From the NCBI GenBank assembly GCA_947456005.1, contig CANGRP010000005.1:1-26286 (forward strand): 26,286 nucleotides of DNA, read 5' to 3'. The DNA comes from Caulobacteraceae bacterium (GTDB lineage: Bacteria > Pseudomonadota > Alphaproteobacteria > Caulobacterales > Caulobacteraceae). The notes under the pieces were generated by a model. That model was not told the DNA's origin, ran no database searches, and was given only the letters and a program-made list of their open reading frames with translations. The translations under genes were made by a program, and so were the position numbers. Numbering within the stretch: the first letter of the stretch is position 1; the number at the start of each line of letters is the position of its first letter. Shown one piece after another: positions 23,340 to 26,286 of the stretch.

Positions 23340-24542
23340 TTAGAGGCCCAGCACCATCTTGGAGATGATGTTGCGCTGGATCTCATTGGAGCCGCCATAG
23401 ATCGAGGTCTTGCGGCCGTTGAAGTAGTCGCCAGCCAGGCCCAGGGCATGGTTGGGGCCAATGCCGGAGTTGTGGCCAGCATCGCCCAGGAAGGGGGCGC
23501 CGTAGTGCCCGGCGGCCTCCAGGGCCAGTTCCTGCAGGCGCTGTTGGATCTCGGTGCCCTTGATCTTAAGGATCGAGCTCTCCGGGCCCGGCCCCTTGCC
23601 GCTGGACTCGCCGGCCAGGGTGCGCAGCTCGGTGAACTCCAGGGCGGTGAGATCGATCTCGAGCTCAGCCACCTTGCGGCGGAAGAAGGCGTCCTGGATC
23701 AGGGCGCCGCCGGCGTCGGACAGCTCGGTGGAGGCCATCTGGCGCAGGCGCTCGAGGCCGCGCTTGGAGCGCGCCACCCCGGCGATGCCGGACCGCTCGT
23801 GGGCCAGCAGGGCCTTGGCGCAGGTCCAGCCCTGGTTCTCGTGGAAGACGCGATTCTCGACCGGCACCTTTACGTTGTCGAGGAAGACGTCGTTGACCTC
23901 GTGGCCGCCTTCCAGCGTGGTGATGCGACGCACCGAGATGCCCGGGGTCTTCATGTCGATGAGCAGGAAGGAGATGCCCGACTGCGGCTTGGCGTCGGGA
24001 TCAGTGCGGACCAGGAAGAAGCCCCAGTCGGCATGCTGGCCCAGGGTCGTCCAGGTCTTCTGGCCGTTGACGATGTAGTATTCCTTCCCGTCGTCGCCGG
24101 TGACGCGCTCGGCGCGGGTCTTGAGGCTGGCGAGGTCAGAGCCCGAACCCGGCTCGGAATAGCCCTGGCACCACCAGACGAGGCCGTCGCGGATACCCGG
24201 GAGAAAGCGCTGCTTCTGCTCCTCGGTGCCGAAGGTATAGAGCACAGGCGCCAGCATGGAGACGCCGAAGGGCATGACGCCGATGGTGTCGGCCCGGGCC
24301 TGCTCCTCGGACCAGATGTACTTCTGAGTGGGCGTCCAGCCCGTGCCGCCCAGCTCCACCGGCCAGGAGGGGACCGCCCAGCCCTTCTGGGCGAGGATCC
24401 GGTGCCAGGAGAGATAGTCCTCCTTGCCCAGGGTCTCATCGCGTTCCTGCTTCTCGCGCAGCGCCCTGGGGTAGTTTTCGGCGATGAAGGTGCGGACCTC
24501 CAGGCGGAAGGCGTTGTCCTCGGGGGAGAAATCCAGGTTCAT
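23340..24542 (-). CDS. Acyl-CoA dehydrogenase family protein (PimC-like large subunit)
   Basis: This 400-aa acyl-CoA dehydrogenase starts at ATG 24542 (MNLDFSPEDNAFRLEVRTFI). It has a CGGAG seven nt upstream, which fits family length; the 98 in-frame codons further upstream are discarded as low-complexity Arg-rich sequence. The FAD-binding segment GYSEPGSGSDLASL is at residues 127-140, followed by NGQKTWTTLGQHADW (159-173). The C-terminal YGGSNEIQRN is at 382-391. The Glu of the common YEG motif is Gly here, and Glu249 in LLAHERSG is the likely base, as in LCAD/IVD-type enzymes. It probably pairs with the downstream gene as a heteromeric dehydrogenase of the PimC/PimD type. Confidence 0.92.
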   Translation of the reverse strand: MNLDFSPEDNAFRLEVRTFIAENYPRALREKQERDETLGKEDYLSWHRILAQKGWAVPSWPVELGGTGWTPTQKYIWSEEQARADTIGVMPFGVSMLAPVLYTFGTEEQKQRFLPGIRDGLVWWCQGYSEPGSGSDLASLKTRAERVTGDDGKEYYIVNGQKTWTTLGQHADWGFFLVRTDPDAKPQSGISFLLIDMKTPGISVRRITTLEGGHEVNDVFLDNVKVPVENRVFHENQGWTCAKALLAHERSGIAGVARSKRGLERLRQMASTELSDAGGALIQDAFFRRKVAELEIDLTALEFTELRTLAGESSGKGPGPESSILKIKGTEIQQRLQELALEAAGHYGAPFLGDAGHNSGIGPNHALGLAGDYFNGRKTSIYGGSNEIQRNIISKMVLGL

Positions 24543-24560
24543 GAGAAAGCTCCGGCGTCT

Positions 24561-24578
24561 GGCGCGGAAATACGCGCC
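24561..24578 (-). repeat. Inverted repeat in the acyl-CoA dehydrogenase leader
   Basis: A perfect GGCGCG-N6-CGCGCC inverted repeat lies 19 bp upstream of the first dehydrogenase ATG, in the 238-bp gap shared with the divergent DUF1289 gene. It could be an operator or a leader hairpin. I see no confident promoter in this gap. CTCATATTGAG on the minus strand, near 24713-24725, is the only AT-richer patch. Confidence 0.35.
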
Positions 24579-24780
24579 GTTCCGTCGCTCCACATAGGTG
24601 AAGGAGCCCGGATTGAAAAGCGGCGCGTCCCCATGACGTAGGGGCAGTCGCCTTCCGCACCGCCGCCGGGACCGCCGGCTGCGCCGGGGGCTTGCCGCAG
24701 CGGGACTGGCGGGCTCAATATGAGGCCCTGCAATTCTCCAGGCGACAGAGGCTCCGTCGCCGCCGGACAGGCCCCTCCCC

Positions 24781-24969
24781 ATGCGCACGCCCTGCATCAA
24801 GATCTGCGTCGTCGATGGAGAAAGCGGCCTTTGCATGGGCTGCTACCGACGCCTGAACGAGGTCGCAGGCTGGTCGAAGCTGACGCCTGAGGCGCGAGAC
24901 GCGGTCATGGCGGAGCTGCCGTCGCGGGTGACCCTGATCCGCCCGGAGAAGCGGGACATGTTCTCGTGA
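24781..24969 (+). CDS. DUF1289 domain-containing small protein
   Basis: This small 62-aa cytoplasmic protein has unknown function. Four cysteines in a CxxxC-x8-CxxC arrangement (Cys5, Cys9, Cys18, Cys21) near the N-terminus match the DUF1289 family and suggest metal binding. The rest is helical and continues YRRLNEVAGWSKLTPEARDAVMAELPSR, also family-typical. The start MRTPCIKICVV is where the family begins. The Shine-Dalgarno sequence is weak (GGACAGG, 12 nt away). It is transcribed away from the acyl-CoA dehydrogenase pair. DUF1289 genes often adjoin unrelated genes, so context says little. Confidence 0.85.
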   Translation: MRTPCIKICVVDGESGLCMGCYRRLNEVAGWSKLTPEARDAVMAELPSRVTLIRPEKRDMFS

Positions 24970-25180
24970 GAACATGGCCTCACGCTCCTGACAGACCCGG
25001 ACTCTGACAGGGGAGAACAGGCGCCATCTCCTCGCGGCGCTGGCCGCCCAGACGGCCGAAAGCGACGAGATCCGCTTCGGCCCCCTCTGAGGTCGACCGC
25101 CGTCCGGCGATGTTCATAACCGGCTAACCATCCTCGACTAGCCTTGGCGCGTTGGAACGGGTTCCGGAGACGCAGAGGCC
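24970..25180 (+). other. Intergenic region with a possible gene remnant
   Basis: No complete gene is seen here. From 24995 to 25090 one plus-strand frame, closed by TGA, has almost only G/C in third position and reads like a protein tail (RRHLLAALAAQTAESDEIRFGPL), but it has no ATG or GTG start. A GACTC (GANTC) lies at 25000-25004. Just upstream of the protease gene, the direct repeat TAACC occurs at 25117-25121 and 25125-25129, a possible regulator site or promoter part. The inverted repeat GGAACGGGTTCC is near 25153. Confidence 0.35.
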
Positions 25181-25678
25181 ATGCACAGGAAGGCGATGAT
25201 CGCCCTGGCCTCCGCCATCGCGGCCGTGGCCGCCGGCCAGGCCGTCCTGACCCTGGCGCCCGGCGTGCGCGCCTCCTCGGCGGTCCTTCCGCCGGCAGCG
25301 GCCCCCTCTCCGAGCCCCGCCGCCGTAGCGATGGGCAAGGACGGGCATTACTGGGCGCAGGTCCAGGTCAATGGCCAGTCCGTCCGCATGCTGGTCGACA
25401 CCGGCGCCACCGTTGTCTCCCTCACCGCCGCTGACGCCCGCCGCGTGGGCCTCGATCCCGACGCCCTGACCTACGGCCTGAAGGTGGCGACCGCCGCCGG
25501 TGAGGCCCGGGCCGCCCGGATCACCCTGGCCTCCGTGGGGGTGGATGGGGCGGTGGTGCGGAATGTCGACGCCCTGGTCCTGGACCGGGATACCGACGCC
25601 TCACTGCTGGGCATGAGCTATCTGCGCCGGCTCTCCGGCTTCGAGGCCACGCCCCAGGCCCTGCGCCTCCACCCCTGA
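25181..25678 (+). CDS. Retropepsin-like aspartic protease (TIGR02281 type), membrane anchored
   Basis: This 165-aa protein has an N-terminal hydrophobic segment (about residues 5-28) acting as signal anchor or signal peptide, then a Pro/Ala linker (34-50). A single retropepsin-like domain follows (about 55-160) with the active-site motif LVDTGATVVSL; the catalytic Asp73 is in DTG. VATAAGEARAARITLASVGVDG and LLGMSYLRRLSGFE at 142-155 are the flap-side and C-terminal motifs of the TIGR02281 family. Such proteins have one Asp per chain and should act as homodimers, probably in the periplasm; their substrates are not known. AGAGG lies close to the ATG. Its last 78 bp overlap the convergent dus gene. 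Confidence 0.88.
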   Translation: MHRKAMIALASAIAAVAAGQAVLTLAPGVRASSAVLPPAAAPSPSPAAVAMGKDGHYWAQVQVNGQSVRMLVDTGATVVSLTAADARRVGLDPDALTYGLKVATAAGEARAARITLASVGVDGAVVRNVDALVLDRDTDASLLGMSYLRRLSGFEATPQALRLHP

Positions 25679-26286
25679 TCCGGACACCTCCGCCAGGGCG
25701 CGGCGGATGACCTCCGTCCCCGCCCCGGGCCTGACCGACTCCACCGTCAGGATGCGCCGCCAGGCCCGCGCCCCGCGCCGGCCCTGAAACAGGCCCAGCA
25801 TGTGCCGGGTCATGGCGGCCAGGGAAACACCCTCGGAAAGCCGCGCGTCCACATAGGGCAGGTAGGCCTCCACCGCCGCCTCCGGCGTGACGGGAGCCCC
25901 CTCCCCGAAGATCCTTGCGTCCACCTCGCCCAGCAGGCCGGGGTCATGATAGGCGGCGCGCCCCAGCATGACCCCGTCGAAGTCCGCCAGCAGGGCCTCA
26001 GCCGCATCCAGGCCACCGATCCCGCCGTTCAGCACGATGGTCAGGCCGGGCCGGTCCCGCTTCAGCCGCCGGACAAGGTCGTAGTTCAGGGGCGGGATGT
26101 CCCGGTTCTCCTTGGGCGACAGGCCCTTCAGGATCGCCTTGCGGGCATGGACGATGAAGGTGTCGACGCCTGCGGCGGCGCAGGCGTCCACCAGGGAAAA
26201 GAGGCTGGACTCCGGGTCCTGGTCATCCACCCCGATCCGGCACTTCACCGTCGCCGGGACTGAAACCGCCTGCCGAATGGCGGCCA
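25601..26286 (-). CDS. dusA: tRNA-dihydrouridine synthase, DusA type (C-terminal part)
   Basis: This is an FMN enzyme that reduces uridines in the D-loop of tRNA, with NADPH as donor. Only the last 227 codons are in the window, and the gene continues past the right edge; codons before the GTG at 26248 (AAIRQAVSVPATVKCRIG) are clearly part of the same barrel. The visible TIM-barrel segments are VKCRIGVDD, FIVHARKAILKGLSPKENRDIPPLNYDLV, IVLNGGIGG and GVMLGRAAYHDP. The HARKA-LKGLSPKENR stretch is DusA-specific. The helical tRNA-binding domain follows. The catalytic Cys lies outside the window. The tail overlaps the convergent protease gene by 78 bp. Confidence 0.93.
   Translation of the reverse strand, partial: AAIRQAVSVPATVKCRIGVDDQDPESSLFSLVDACAAAGVDTFIVHARKAILKGLSPKENRDIPPLNYDLVRRLKRDRPGLTIVLNGGIGGLDAAEALLADFDGVMLGRAAYHDPGLLGEVDARIFGEGAPVTPEAAVEAYLPYVDARLSEGVSLAAMTRHMLGLFQGRRGARAWRRILTVESVRPGAGTEVIRRALAEVSGSGVEAQGLGRGLEAGEPAQIAHAQQ

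Noticed and set aside
24543..24836. N-terminal extension of the large acyl-CoA dehydrogenase
   Set aside because: The Arg-rich leader does not fit the family; ATG 24542 has an SD and gives the standard start.

Overview
This is a high-GC alphaproteobacterial chromosome segment, most likely from the Caulobacterales (Caulobacter/Phenylobacterium-like). The reasons are the near-universal G/C at third codon positions, an intact and uninterrupted division and cell wall (dcw) cluster, a perfect CtrA-type box (TTAA-N7-TTAA) together with a CcrM-type GANTC site at the ftsZ promoter, and promoter-like sequences that fit the Caulobacter sigma-73 pattern (TTGACGS-N10-14-GCTANAWC). The genus is an inference.

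Region 1 (1-18432, minus strand) is the dcw cluster. In transcription order it reads mraZ, rsmH, ftsL, ftsI, murE, murF, mraY, murD, ftsW, murG, murC, murB, ddl, ftsQ, ftsA, ftsZ; ftsZ runs off the left edge. Mur ligases, MraY and MurG make lipid II. FtsW and FtsI polymerise and crosslink it at the septum, FtsQ and FtsL are divisome scaffold proteins, and FtsA and FtsZ form the cytoskeletal ring. Most junctions overlap by 1-4 nt (ATGA, GTGA, TTGA). Real gaps occur only at ftsW/murG (54+ bp with a hairpin), murB/ddl and ftsA/ftsZ. The ftsA/ftsZ gap holds a cell-cycle-type promoter. A second candidate control site is buried inside ddl, upstream of ftsQ.

Region 2 (18433-20404, minus strand) holds the mraZ promoter region with 10-bp-spaced TGGGN repeats (MraZ-box-like), the RNase P RNA gene rnpB with its own promoter, a RimJ/RimL-like acetyltransferase, and an AmpD-type amidase with a peptidoglycan-binding domain.

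Region 3 (20569-26286) is ordinary accessory metabolism. It has an EamA-type exporter, a gamma-carbonic-anhydrase-like protein, a two-gene acyl-CoA dehydrogenase operon resembling the PimC/PimD pair, a DUF1289 protein, a membrane-anchored retropepsin-like protease, and the C-terminal part of a DusA-type tRNA-dihydrouridine synthase. Two convergent pairs overlap tail to tail.

I found no IS element, prophage, CRISPR array, tRNA, toxin-antitoxin pair or defence system. The most interesting signals are regulatory: sites at ftsZ, inside ddl, at mraZ and at rnpB. I see no obviously new multi-gene system.
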